Source: Bacteroidota bacterium (GTDB lineage: Bacteria > Bacteroidota > Bacteroidia > Chitinophagales > Chitinophagaceae). Taken from it: a stretch of DNA of 64,000 bases. Below are positions 52,087-61,380 of this stretch, piece by piece. Position numbers and translations under genes: made by a program. Below the pieces are notes generated by a model. That model was not told the origin of the DNA and did not search any database. It worked only from the letters and a program-made list of their open reading frames with translations. The stretch is from contig JAFAEM010000017.1 in NCBI GenBank assembly GCA_023424015.1, forward strand, positions 79,909 through 143,908, in the 5' to 3' direction. How positions within the stretch are numbered: the first letter of the stretch is position 1; the number at the start of each line of letters is the position of its first letter.

Positions 52087-52716
52087 TTATAAGCCCTTTG
52101 CATTGATGAAGTTAACAAGGGCGGCCGTATTTTTTAATTTAAGCTTTTTCAATAGGTTATAACGGTGAACCTCTACTGTTTTGAGTGAAAGTTCCAGTTG
52201 CAGGCCGATCTCCCGCGAGGAAAATCCTTTCTTGATCAAATTAATGATATCCAGTTCACGGCGGGAAAGACTATTGAGTTCGTACGAAACCTCATCCATT
52301 TCCTGGTCGGCCAGAATATTTTTCACTTCCTCACAAATATATTTCTTGCCTTTACTGACCTCCACGATAGCCGTGATCATTTCGTCTTTGGAGGAATTTT
52401 TGGTTACATACCCCATCGCGCCCAATTGCAGCATGCGTTTCGCGTAAGCAGGCATGGTATGCATGGAAACGGCAATCACTTTTGTGCCCGGTGACATCCT
52501 GTGGATCTGCTCAGTGGCTTCAAATCCGTTCAGGGGCGACATATTCACGTCCATTAATATAATGGCAGGGTTTTTAGCCCTGACAATTTCGATTGCTTCT
52601 TCACCCGAACTGGTTTCACCTACCACAGTAAATCGCGGATCGCTGTTAAGGATAAAGGACCAGGAGTCCCTTATTAACTTATGATCGTCTACCAGAAGAA
52701 TTGATAATTTTTCCAT
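52087..52716 (-). CDS. NarL/FixJ-type response regulator
   Basis: A 209-residue regulator with a receiver domain (acidic D10-D11, phosphorylated D56 in IILMDVNMS, lysine in YVTKNSSKDEM) and a C-terminal LuxR helix-turn-helix (LSRRELDIINLIKKGFSSRE, then LSLKTVEVHRYNLLKKLKL). No histidine kinase gene is adjacent, so it is an orphan regulator in this window. Targets unknown. The biotin operon lies upstream on the same strand after 103 bases but is probably separate. Confidence 0.92.
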   Translation of the reverse strand: MEKLSILLVDDHKLIRDSWSFILNSDPRFTVVGETSSGEEAIEIVRAKNPAIILMDVNMSPLNGFEATEQIHRMSPGTKVIAVSMHTMPAYAKRMLQLGAMGYVTKNSSKDEMITAIVEVSKGKKYICEEVKNILADQEMDEVSYELNSLSRRELDIINLIKKGFSSREIGLQLELSLKTVEVHRYNLLKKLKLKNTAALVNFINAKGL

Positions 52717-52819
52717 CGCAAATACAAAGATATTCCACCTCCCGCAATTATCAACATTTACGGGCGGAATGAGTGATTTTTTCCTCCCGCATTAGAAAAA
52801 ATGTTAAACTCAAAACAAT

Positions 52820-54100
52820 CTAACCAACCGAAACTGACGACTCGATGGCATTGTAAACTGTATGAAGTTCATTATCAGTTATACAGTAAGGTGGCATTAT
52901 ATAAACGACGTTTCCGAGAGGCCGCAACAGCACACCTTTTTCAATAAAATGATCGTACAACCTGTCCCTGACAGGATTAAAATATGATGTTTCATTTTTG
53001 TTATGAAAATCCATCGCCAGGATGGTTCCGCGGCTACGCAAATTCCTTAATGCGGGATTCCTGTCGGACTTATGAATAAAGTCCTGGTGATTTTGACTGA
53101 TACGCACTATGTTTTCCAGGCATTTATCCTGCAGCAAAATGTCAAGACTCGCCAGTGCAGCAGCACAGGCTACAGGATTGGCCGTATAGGAATGCCCGTG
53201 AAAAAATGTCTTAGATCGATCGTGCGATAAAAAAGCATTATAAATTTCCGATGAACACGATGTAACACCCAGGGGCATGGTACCTCCTGTGATACCTTTT
53301 GAAAGGCAAATTATATCAGGCGCCACATTTATATGATCGCAGGCAAATAATTTTCCTGTTCTTCCAAATCCGGTCATGACCTCATCAGCGATTGTCAGGA
53401 TATCATTTTCCCTGCAAATGCCGATCATCGTCTCCAGGGTGCCGGGCTCATACATCAACATGCCGCCCGCGCCGAGCACGAGTGGCTCAAATATAAAAGC
53501 AGCGACCTGGTCCTTTTCACGTGCAATGATCTCTTTCAATTTCTCAAGGCTCAATACCGCGCTGGTTCCCCCGGGAAAAGGGATATGGATCACGTCAAAT
53601 AAAAGTGGAGAAAAGGGATCGGTAAATGAACCTCGTGCACTGACCGACATAGCACCAAAAGTATCGCCATGATAAGCATGCTCGATTGCGATAATCTTCA
53701 ATCTCGGGCGATCTCTATTAGCCCAGAATTGCAGCGCCATCTTTACAGCTACCTCAACTGCTGTCGAACCATTATCAGAATAAAATATCCTCGACTGGCT
53801 GGCTGGTAAAATTTTTAATAGTCGTTCGGCAAGCGATACAGCAGGCTCGTGGGTGAAACCCGCAAAAATGGTATGCTCAAGTTGGCGGAGTTGCTCCGCA
53901 ACTTTTTCAGCGATATAAGGATGGGAATGGCCATGGATATTTACCCACCATGATGATACCGCGTCGATATATTTCCTGCCATCTTCACCTACCAGGTAAA
54001 CACCCTCTCCTTTTACAATTCCAATGGGAGGTTTACCCAAACCAGACTGCGTATAAGGGTGCCAGATCGCTTTTTGATCCCGGTCCTGCAGATTGCTCAT
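52820..54100 (-). CDS. bioA: Adenosylmethionine-8-amino-7-oxononanoate aminotransferase
   Basis: A 426-residue fold-I PLP enzyme that uses SAM to convert 8-amino-7-oxononanoate to 7,8-diaminononanoate. Motifs are IWHPYTQSG at the N-terminus, SWWVNIHGHSHPYIAE, IFYSDNGSTAVEVAVKMALQ, IADEVMTGFGRTG and the PLP lysine in IICLSKGITGGTMPLGV. Last gene of bioB-bioF-bioD-bioA; its start overlaps the bioD stop by four bases (ATGA). Confidence 0.97.
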   Translation of the reverse strand: MSNLQDRDQKAIWHPYTQSGLGKPPIGIVKGEGVYLVGEDGRKYIDAVSSWWVNIHGHSHPYIAEKVAEQLRQLEHTIFAGFTHEPAVSLAERLLKILPASQSRIFYSDNGSTAVEVAVKMALQFWANRDRPRLKIIAIEHAYHGDTFGAMSVSARGSFTDPFSPLLFDVIHIPFPGGTSAVLSLEKLKEIIAREKDQVAAFIFEPLVLGAGGMLMYEPGTLETMIGICRENDILTIADEVMTGFGRTGKLFACDHINVAPDIICLSKGITGGTMPLGVTSCSSEIYNAFLSHDRSKTFFHGHSYTANPVACAAALASLDILLQDKCLENIVRISQNHQDFIHKSDRNPALRNLRSRGTILAMDFHNKNETSYFNPVRDRLYDHFIEKGVLLRPLGNVVYIMPPYCITDNELHTVYNAIESSVSVG

Positions 54101-54723
54101 ATCACTCCCTCCAGCCTCTTTCGAAATTTTTCTGCATACTTGAGTACCGTTTTTTTATTAATCGCTTTTTCTTCCTGGAGCCGTCCAAGGTATTTAACGC
54201 CTGAATACTGCAGGATGGCGCGCTCTGCCGGTTCGTTTGGCTCCCCGTTGAATATAATGCCTGCTATTTTTACGCCATACTTTTTCAAAACCGTTACCGA
54301 CATCAATGTATGATTTATACTGCCCAGGTATGTTTTTGATACAAGTATAACCGGTAGCCGCCACCGTTGTATCAGGTCAATATTCAGGTATTCATCATTC
54401 AGCGGAACCATAAGCCCGCCTGCGGGTTCGATGAGTATGCGATTGGCACTTTTTGGCGGCGTAAGCTGCTCCACCTCAATCTTCACCTCTTCTTTCTCAG
54501 CAGCCGCATGTGGCGACATAGCGTATGCGAGCCGGTAGACTTCCGGGTGAAAATAAGATTTCGTATTCGAGATAAAATGCCTGACATAATCTGTGTCACT
54601 GAAACTCAGGTTACCGGCCTGAACAGGTTTCCAGTAGTCGGCCTCAAGCGCCTCGGCAAGTATCGTCGCCACTAAAGTTTTACCCACACCCGTGCCGGTT
54701 CCGGCCACTACTATGTTTTTCAT
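54097..54723 (-). CDS. bioD: Dethiobiotin synthetase
   Basis: A 208-residue P-loop enzyme that closes the ureido ring of dethiobiotin from diaminononanoate, CO2 and ATP. The P-loop is GTGTGVGKTLVATILA, followed by WKPVQAGNLSFSDTDYV and the C-terminal LIEPAGGLMVPL. Length is normal. Four-base overlaps at both ends with bioF and bioA show coupled translation. Confidence 0.96.
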   Translation of the reverse strand: MKNIVVAGTGTGVGKTLVATILAEALEADYWKPVQAGNLSFSDTDYVRHFISNTKSYFHPEVYRLAYAMSPHAAAEKEEVKIEVEQLTPPKSANRILIEPAGGLMVPLNDEYLNIDLIQRWRLPVILVSKTYLGSINHTLMSVTVLKKYGVKIAGIIFNGEPNEPAERAILQYSGVKYLGRLQEEKAINKKTVLKYAEKFRKRLEGVI

Positions 54724-55886
54724 GAAAAAAATATTTGTTGAAGTGAATGTTTTAGTTCGTCAGCCTGTGCCTCGGTATTATGAAGATGCAGGCTAATACG
54801 CAAACGCTCCAAACCCGCCGGCACGGAGGGGCTTACGATGGCTCGTATATCAAAACCCCTGGCCTGCAAAATTGCCGCGATTTTTTTTGCCCTTTCGGCG
54901 CCAGGTATAACCAGGCTTTGGATGGGGCTACTGCTTTCTATAAGGTATACATCTTCGGGTGAATGAAAATCCTTTCTAAACCGGGCTACCAAATCATGTA
55001 GAGCTTTGTTTGAAAAGCTTTCTGATTGCAATACTTCATAAGCAGATCGCACGGTGGCCAGTGAATGCAAGGGCAGTGCGGTAGTGAATATGAATGAGCG
55101 TGCAAAATTGACCAGATACTCCCGTAAAACGCGGCTGCCAATAATGATCGCACCATGACTTCCAATAGCTTTACCAAATGTATGTATACGGGCGAAAACA
55201 TCGTTCTCTAACCCAAGCGCGCTGACCAATCCCCTGCCCTTACTGCCAAATACACCTGTGGCATGGGCTTCGTCCACGATAAGATGGGCATTGTATGTTT
55301 TACAAATGGATATCAATTCCGTCAGGGGCGCCATATCACCATCCATGGAATAGACCGATTCCACTGCGACAAAAATATTTGCGTGCGAGGCACCCGTATT
55401 TTGCCGCGCTTTCCGCAATTTTTTTTCAAGGTCTGCTGCATCATTGTGAGCAAACCGCAACCTGTTGGCATAGCTTAGCCTGCAGCCGTCGATGATACTG
55501 GCATGTATCAGTTCATCAGTGATCAGGTAATCATCCTTTCGTGCAAGGCAGGAAAACAAACCCAGGTTGGCATCGTAACCTGAATTAAAGATCAACCCCG
55601 CTTCAGCCTGGTGAAATGACGCGATATCCCTTTCCAGTTCCTCGGCGAAAGCGGTATTGCCCGATATTGAACGTGACCCTGTAGCACCGGATAATGATGG
55701 AAGTGATGCGGTAATTTCCTTTAGCTTTTCCTGTATGATAGGCGACCTCGAAAAACTCAAATAATCATTGGAACAAAAATCGATCAGTCCTGTATTCACC
55801 TGCAGGCTGCGATAAAGGGATGCCTGTTTTCTTTTGTCAAGAATATCCTTTAGTGAATCCTGGATGGTCTTTTCTTCGATACTCAC
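54720..55886 (-). CDS. bioF: 8-amino-7-oxononanoate synthase
   Basis: A 388-residue alpha-oxoamine synthase that condenses pimeloyl thioester with alanine. Motifs are FCSNDYLSFSRSP, GSRSISGNTAFAEELE, DELIHASIIDGCRLS, LIVDEAHATGVFG and the PLP lysine in HTFGKAIGSHGAIII. It is distinct from the longer oxoamine synthase at 28321. Second gene of the biotin operon, 18 bases after bioB. Confidence 0.95.
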   Translation of the reverse strand: MSIEEKTIQDSLKDILDKRKQASLYRSLQVNTGLIDFCSNDYLSFSRSPIIQEKLKEITASLPSLSGATGSRSISGNTAFAEELERDIASFHQAEAGLIFNSGYDANLGLFSCLARKDDYLITDELIHASIIDGCRLSYANRLRFAHNDAADLEKKLRKARQNTGASHANIFVAVESVYSMDGDMAPLTELISICKTYNAHLIVDEAHATGVFGSKGRGLVSALGLENDVFARIHTFGKAIGSHGAIIIGSRVLREYLVNFARSFIFTTALPLHSLATVRSAYEVLQSESFSNKALHDLVARFRKDFHSPEDVYLIESSSPIQSLVIPGAERAKKIAAILQARGFDIRAIVSPSVPAGLERLRISLHLHNTEAQADELKHSLQQIFFS

Positions 55887-55904
55887 AAATAGCGTTTGGT
55901 TTTA

Positions 55905-56891
55905 TTACTGGTAGTCGGCCTCTATTGCTTTTCTCTCATTTTTAAAAGCTTCTCTTGGTTTGAGGCCGAGTATTTCAAACATCTGCATGTCATCATTGAA
56001 AGATGGATTAGGTGTTGTGAGAAGTTTATCGCCGGCGAAAATGGAATTGGCTCCGGCCATAAAGCAAAGCGCCTGCTCAGGCATGCTCATTTCAAGACGG
56101 CCAGCAGAAAGGCGGACGACGGTTTTTGGCATTACAATCCGGGTAGTAGCGATCATACGCACCATATCCCAGACCGAAACCCGATCCTGGTTTTCCAGGG
56201 GCGTTCCCTTCACCGGCACAAGTGCATTGATTGGCACCGATTCGGGATGCTGTGGCAGGTTGGCCAGGGTATACAACATACCGACCCTGTCGTCAACCGT
56301 TTCACCCAACCCGATGATACCACCTGAACAAACGGTGATGTTTGCCTTTCTTACATTGTGCAGGGTCTGAAGCCGATCGTCATAGGTTCTTGTGGTGATG
56401 ATGTTTTTATAGTTTTCTTCAGATGTATCTACGTTATGATTGTAAGCATATAAACCGGCATCCTTCAATTTTTCAGCCTGTTCATAGGTCAGCATGCCGA
56501 GGGTACAGCATACTTCCATATCCATCTCATTGACGGCTCTTACCATTTCGAGGACCCGGTCGAAATCGCGATTATCTCTTACTTCTCTCCAGGCGGCTCC
56601 CATACAAAGCCGGGATGCGCCCGCAGATTTTGCTTTACGCGCTGTTTCCACCACTTCATCAACCTTCATCAGGGCATGTACGTCCACTCCGGTATGATAG
56701 CGTGCCGCCTGTGGGCAATACGCGCAATCCTCCGAACAACCACCTGTTTTTATTGAGATCAGGCTGCTGATCTGAACCTCGCCATAGTCATTATTATTTC
56801 GATGAACGGTAGCTGCTTCATAGATCAGTGCAAGCAGGGGGCGATGATAAATAGCCGAGATTTCTTCCTTTGTCCAGTTGTGTCGGGTCAT
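55905..56891 (-). CDS. bioB: Biotin synthase
   Basis: A 328-residue radical SAM enzyme that inserts sulfur into dethiobiotin. The 4Fe-4S motif C52-x3-C56-x2-C59 lies in GGCSEDCAYCPQAARY. The auxiliary cluster cysteines are in LCMGAAWRE and MEVCCTLGM, and the conserved arginine is in ITVCSGGIIGLGE-type surroundings. First gene of the biotin operon. Gene order bioB-F-D-A matches other Bacteroidota. No bioC/bioH-type gene is adjacent. Confidence 0.97.
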   Translation of the reverse strand: MTRHNWTKEEISAIYHRPLLALIYEAATVHRNNNDYGEVQISSLISIKTGGCSEDCAYCPQAARYHTGVDVHALMKVDEVVETARKAKSAGASRLCMGAAWREVRDNRDFDRVLEMVRAVNEMDMEVCCTLGMLTYEQAEKLKDAGLYAYNHNVDTSEENYKNIITTRTYDDRLQTLHNVRKANITVCSGGIIGLGETVDDRVGMLYTLANLPQHPESVPINALVPVKGTPLENQDRVSVWDMVRMIATTRIVMPKTVVRLSAGRLEMSMPEQALCFMAGANSIFAGDKLLTTPNPSFNDDMQMFEILGLKPREAFKNERKAIEADYQ

Positions 56892-57044
56892 AGCTTAGTT
56901 TAAGTGGTCAAAACTAAATGTATTTGCCGAAAAAAAACGCGCCTGTGATAAACGCGTTCTGAAGCGTTAAAATTTTTTCTTCGGGTGGATATAACGAAAC
57001 TGCCCGGTGAGTAAGCGGGGATCATTTCAAAATAAACTACCTAC

Positions 57045-57644
57045 TTATTTGCGGTGTCGGGACTCCAATACCTTTTTTACATTTTCCAGTGTAAAACCTT
57101 TTGCCTGCAACAATATCATGTAATGAAACAGAAGATCAGCGGCTTCATTCAAAAATAATTCATCGTTATCATCTTTGGATTCAATCACCAGTTCCACAGC
57201 TTCCTCTCCCAACTTCTGGGCTACTTTGTTGATGCCTTTATCGAAGAGTGAGGCGGTATAAGACTTGCCCGACCTGTCTTCATAACGTTGCTTAATAGTA
57301 TCCGTGAGGGTGTGTAGAAAATCTTTGTTGTTAACCTCATTAAAGCATGTATCGGCCCCTGTGTGGCAAACAGGCCCGGCAGGATCTGCTTTGATGAGCA
57401 GGGTATCATTGTCACAATCCGCAATGATCTCTTTCAAAGCCAGGAAATTTCCACTCTCTTCTCCTTTTGTCCATAGCCGGTTTTTACTGCGACTAAAGAA
57501 AGTCACTTTACCAGTATGTTCTGTCTTTTCAAGTGCTTCGGCATTCATAAACCCAAGCATCAGCACCTTTCTTGTTGATGCATCCTGGACGATCGCAGGT
57601 ACAAGTCCATCGCTGTATTTTGCAAAATCTATTGTCATAGTCAT
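57045..57644 (-). CDS. hisIE: Bifunctional phosphoribosyl-AMP cyclohydrolase / phosphoribosyl-ATP pyrophosphatase
   Basis: A 199-residue fused HisI-HisE. HisI part (1-105): VLMLGFMNAEALEKTEHTG, FFSRSKNRLWTKGEESGN, DCDNDTLLI and CHTGADTCF with metal cysteines and histidine. HisE part: KVAQKLGEEAVELVIES and DELFLNEAADLLFHYMI. The start is placed at MTMTIDFAKYSDG (57644); an ATG ten codons further upstream adds an unconserved stretch. Last gene of the his operon. Catalyses steps 2 and 3 of histidine synthesis. Confidence 0.95.
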   Translation of the reverse strand: MTMTIDFAKYSDGLVPAIVQDASTRKVLMLGFMNAEALEKTEHTGKVTFFSRSKNRLWTKGEESGNFLALKEIIADCDNDTLLIKADPAGPVCHTGADTCFNEVNNKDFLHTLTDTIKQRYEDRSGKSYTASLFDKGINKVAQKLGEEAVELVIESKDDNDELFLNEAADLLFHYMILLQAKGFTLENVKKVLESRHRK

Positions 57645-57678
57645 ATTTGTAGTATGCCTGTACTTTTTATTCAACCAC

Positions 57679-58437
57679 TTATAATCTTACTGGAATATTC
57701 TTTTTGCTTAAATAATCTTTGAGATCCCGGATCTCCACTTCCTTAAAGTGAAAAATGCTGGCCGCCAGGGCTGCCTCTGCACGGGCTTCTATAAAAACCT
57801 CTGAAAAATGCTGCAGGGTACCACCGCCTCCACTCGCGATCACCGGTACGGGCAAAGTAGTGGCCAGTTTCCTGGTTATGTCAATTGCAAAACCGGATTT
57901 GGTACCATCATGGTTCATGGAAGTGAGCAATATTTCACCTGCACCGGCTTCCACGCCTTCGTTTGCCCAGTCAATGCAGCGTATACCTGTTTTGGTTCTT
58001 CCTCCATTTAAATATACATACCATTCACCATCCTCCTCGAGCTTGGTATCAATGGCAAGAACCACACACTGGCTACCGAATTCCTTAGCTAATTCCGTAA
58101 CCAGTGCCGGCCGCTGAAACGCCGCGGTATTGACAGAGATTTTATCTGCTCCATTATTCAAAAGAATATTTACATCCTCAACAGAGCTGATACCCCCACC
58201 CACCGTAAAAGGAATATTCACGTGATGTGCGACACGGTTCACCAGCTCCGCCAGGGTCTTTCTGCGTTCATGAGTAGCGGTGATATCAAGAAATACAAGT
58301 TCGTCGGCGCCCTGTTTCGCGTACAACGCCCCCAGTTCCACCGGGTCGCCCGCATCACGCAGGTCAACAAAGTTGGTGCCTTTTACTGTTCGCCCGTCTT
58401 TGATATCCAGGCAGGGTATAATTCTCTTGGTAAGCAT
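57679..58437 (-). CDS. hisF: Imidazole glycerol phosphate synthase, cyclase subunit
   Basis: A 252-residue TIM barrel working with HisH to make IGP and AICAR. Catalytic aspartates are D11 in IPCLDIKDGRTVKG and the second in VLAIDTKLEEDG. Phosphate loops are VGGGISSVEDV and IASGGGGTLQHF. Starts immediately after the hisA stop (the stop and start codons are adjacent without a gap). Confidence 0.97.
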   Translation of the reverse strand: MLTKRIIPCLDIKDGRTVKGTNFVDLRDAGDPVELGALYAKQGADELVFLDITATHERRKTLAELVNRVAHHVNIPFTVGGGISSVEDVNILLNNGADKISVNTAAFQRPALVTELAKEFGSQCVVLAIDTKLEEDGEWYVYLNGGRTKTGIRCIDWANEGVEAGAGEILLTSMNHDGTKSGFAIDITRKLATTLPVPVIASGGGGTLQHFSEVFIEARAEAALAASIFHFKEVEIRDLKDYLSKKNIPVRL

Positions 58438-59568
58438 TTACTCGAAGCTTTTTAAATCCTGTAAAGAAATCCTGTTTTCATAGATGGCCTTCCCAATAAT
58501 AACGCCGCTGCAGCCAATTTCCTGTAATTGGATTAAGTCGTCAACATTTGCGACGCCACCACTTGCGATAAAAAACAGGTTTGGAAATTTTTCGATGATC
58601 TCCTTGTAAAGCGCGATGGAGGGGCCTTCCAGCTTTCCATCCCTGCTCACATCTGTACAAAAGATCTGTTGTACGCCGCGGGCGATATAGTTTTCAATAA
58701 AATCAAAAACGCTTTTATCCGTCGTTTCCATCCAGCCATGTATGGCGATCAGTTTATCCTTTACATCAGCACCCAAAATAAATTTATCCGCGCCGAATTT
58801 CAGCAGCCATTTTATAAACTCCGTTTCATCCTTCACCGCAATACTCCCCACGGTAGCGAAGGAGGCACCCGAATCAAACACGATCTGCACATCCCGCTCT
58901 GTACTTACACCACCCCCAAAATCAATAACCAGTTTGGTTTTGGAAGCGATCGCCTCCAGCACTTTCCAATTCTTTACCGCTTTTTGCCTGGCGCCGTCGA
59001 GATCTACCAGGTGTAGTCGCTCCAGGCCAGCATCTTCAAACTTCCGCGCCACATCCAGCGGATGCTCGTTGTATATTTTTTTCTGTGCGTAATCACCCTG
59101 TGTCAGGCGAACGCATTTGCCATCAATCAGGTCGATGGCAGGAATTATTTGCATCGTACGTTTTAATTGTTTTTCCATTTTTACAAATTCAATCCCATAC
59201 TTGTGCCAGCGTTGACCGGTTAAACTCATCCCGAATTTGCGGTAAAGTGAGGTTGCTGATGTTCTCGCATTACACCAGATCGAACGCTTTTTATTTTCTA
59301 CGGCCCAGTCCATCACAAATTGCAGGAGCCTGGTGCCATATCCTTTCCCTTGTTCCGCAGGAAGCGTGGCAAATTTTCTAAACTGTATTTCATTTCCCCT
59401 GTGAAAGACCGAGATCACCGAAACTAAATCCTCGTTTATATAAAGTCCCCAGTGCAGACCCGTCGCATCATCGTCCAGTCGCACAAAATCCAGGTTTTCG
59501 GCTGGATACATTACCTGTTGCCGCATCTTCCATATCTCGTCCAGCGCTACTTTTCTTATCGTCGTCAT
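58438..59568 (-). CDS. hisA: GNAT acetyltransferase-HisA fusion
   Basis: A 376-residue chain in one open frame. Residues 1-138 are a GNAT domain (FRKFATLPAEQGKGYGTRLL with the acetyl-CoA Q-x2-G-x-G loop, then RTSATSLYRKFGM). Residues 139-376 are a complete HisA barrel (IIPAIDLIDGKCVRLTQGDY, IDFGGGVSTERDV, TDVSRDGKLEG, IASGGVANVDDL) that isomerises ProFAR. No stop separates them; HisA proper would start at an in-frame ATG at 59154, and internal initiation is possible. Its start overlaps the hisH stop by four bases. The GNAT substrate is unknown. Confidence 0.9.
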   Translation of the reverse strand: MTTIRKVALDEIWKMRQQVMYPAENLDFVRLDDDATGLHWGLYINEDLVSVISVFHRGNEIQFRKFATLPAEQGKGYGTRLLQFVMDWAVENKKRSIWCNARTSATSLYRKFGMSLTGQRWHKYGIEFVKMEKQLKRTMQIIPAIDLIDGKCVRLTQGDYAQKKIYNEHPLDVARKFEDAGLERLHLVDLDGARQKAVKNWKVLEAIASKTKLVIDFGGGVSTERDVQIVFDSGASFATVGSIAVKDETEFIKWLLKFGADKFILGADVKDKLIAIHGWMETTDKSVFDFIENYIARGVQQIFCTDVSRDGKLEGPSIALYKEIIEKFPNLFFIASGGVANVDDLIQLQEIGCSGVIIGKAIYENRISLQDLKSFE

Positions 59569-60155
59569 AAACCGATAAAGTTTTTTAATATCTTCTCACC
59601 AATCGCCGCGGATTTTTCAGGATGAAACTGAACGCCATAAAAGTTATCTTTTTGTAAGCCGGCACTATAAGGTTGTATATAGTCGCAGGTAGCAATGGTT
59701 GCGTCGCAGAGCCCGGCATAATAACTATGCACCAGGTAGATATAAGATCGCTCGGGTACGCCTTCAAATAATCCTGTTTTTAATCCGTAAATACTGTTCC
59801 ACCCGATCTGTGGGATTTTTATCCCGGGGTCAGATGTTGAGAACTTTTTTACCTCAACATCGAAAATCCCAATGCAATCCGTATCATTTTCCTCACTCGA
59901 CCTGCACATCAGTTGCATGCCCAGGCAGATCCCCAATACCGGCTGTTTCAATTGCCTGATCAGGTTGTCAAGAGCTCTTTCACGCAGGTATTGCATGGCT
60001 GTGCTGGCTTCGCCAACCCCGGGAAATATAACCCTGTCGGCTTGTTTTATCTGATCCGGGTCATCCGTCACTACAGCCTCCACACCTATTCTTTCCAGGG
60101 CATACAAAACAGACTGGATATTACCTGCATTGTATTTTATGATTGATATGTTCAT
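59565..60155 (-). CDS. hisH: Imidazole glycerol phosphate synthase, glutamine amidotransferase subunit
   Basis: A 196-residue class I glutamine amidotransferase. The nucleophile cysteine is in VLGICLGMQLMC; the His-Glu pair is in GVQFHPEKSAA. Oxyanion strand VIFPGVGEAS. It supplies ammonia to HisF. Located between hisB and the GNAT-hisA gene, with a four-base overlap to the latter. Confidence 0.96.
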   Translation of the reverse strand: MNISIIKYNAGNIQSVLYALERIGVEAVVTDDPDQIKQADRVIFPGVGEASTAMQYLRERALDNLIRQLKQPVLGICLGMQLMCRSSEENDTDCIGIFDVEVKKFSTSDPGIKIPQIGWNSIYGLKTGLFEGVPERSYIYLVHSYYAGLCDATIATCDYIQPYSAGLQKDNFYGVQFHPEKSAAIGEKILKNFIGL

Positions 60156-60180
60156 GATTCATGGTTAAAGCTGGCGGATC

Positions 60181-61320
60181 CTAAAGAACACCTTTTGTAC
60201 TCGGGAGGTAATTACTTACCGGGTCTTTCCTGACGGCCATGCGTATCGCTCTCGCAAATGCTTTAAAAATGGCTTCGATCTTGTGATGTTCGTTATCTCC
60301 CCTGCATTCGATATTGAGATTGCATTTGGCACCATCGCTAAAAGACTTAAAGAAATGAAAAAACATTTCTGTCGGCATCTCCCCGATCTTTTCGCGTTTA
60401 AATTCTGCATTCCAGACGATCCAGGGCCGGCCACCAAAGTCGATCAGCACTTTCGCCTCGGCATCATCCATGGGCAAAGCGAATCCATATCGTTCCATGC
60501 CTTTCTTATCAGCCAATGCCATCGCAAAAGCTTCACCCAGTGCGATTCCTGTGTCCTCAATACTATGATGTTCGTCGATATGAAGATCACCCTGGCAATG
60601 AATGGTCAGATCGATCTTACCATGCCGGGCGATCTGTTCGAGCATATGATCAAAAAAGCCAATACCGGTATGAATACCGGCCCTGCCGCTGCCATCCATA
60701 TTTAATGAGACACTGATCTTTGTTTCGTTGGTGTTACGAACATGATCGACCTTGCGAAGTCCGAGTTTTAGAAAGGAATAAATATCCGCCCAGCTTTTGG
60801 TTTCGAGCGCCACTGTATTTTTTAACTCTTCCACTTTATCGCTGATCTCCGATCCGCCGAGTGATTCATCAATTTTTAGCCAGATGCCTTTGCAGCCCAG
60901 GTTCCTGGCCAGTTGGATATCAGTGATACGATCGCCGATCACAAAAGAATTAGGGATATCATACCTGGCAGGATCGAGATATTCTTTAAGCATACCGACG
61001 CCTGGTTTACGTGTCGGCGCATTGTCGGCAGGAAAACTCCGGTCGATCAGCACATTTGAAAAATGTATCCCTTCGCCTTCGAGTGATTTCATTACCAGGT
61101 TATGCAGCGGCCAGAAAGTATTCTCGGGGAAGGAAGCCGTGCCCAGCCCATCCTGGTTAGTCACCATCACAAGTTCATAATCCAGTTCTCTTGCGATCTT
61201 TCCCATGTATTCAAACATACCCGGATAAAAAGTCAGTTTCTCGAACGAGTCGAGCTGGTAGGTAGGTGGCGCTTCGTTGATCAGAGTGCCGTCGCGGTCG
61301 ATAAATAATATTCTTTTCAT
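60181..61320 (-). CDS. hisB: Bifunctional histidinol-phosphatase / imidazoleglycerol-phosphate dehydratase
   Basis: A 379-residue fusion. The N-terminal HAD phosphatase has LFIDRDGTLINEAPP and VIGDRITDIQLARNLGC, but the zinc-loop cysteines of the E. coli enzyme are not obvious. The C-terminal IGPD domain has metal-binding DEHHSIEDTGIALGEA and NEHHKIEAIFKAFARA. It performs steps 6 and 8 of the pathway. Gap of 25 bases to hisH. Confidence 0.96.
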   Translation of the reverse strand: MKRILFIDRDGTLINEAPPTYQLDSFEKLTFYPGMFEYMGKIARELDYELVMVTNQDGLGTASFPENTFWPLHNLVMKSLEGEGIHFSNVLIDRSFPADNAPTRKPGVGMLKEYLDPARYDIPNSFVIGDRITDIQLARNLGCKGIWLKIDESLGGSEISDKVEELKNTVALETKSWADIYSFLKLGLRKVDHVRNTNETKISVSLNMDGSGRAGIHTGIGFFDHMLEQIARHGKIDLTIHCQGDLHIDEHHSIEDTGIALGEAFAMALADKKGMERYGFALPMDDAEAKVLIDFGGRPWIVWNAEFKREKIGEMPTEMFFHFFKSFSDGAKCNLNIECRGDNEHHKIEAIFKAFARAIRMAVRKDPVSNYLPSTKGVL

Positions 61321-61380
61321 AAAACGTGAAAATGTGGGGATGTGGAAATGTGAAAATGAAAACCACTACCCGGCATTTGA

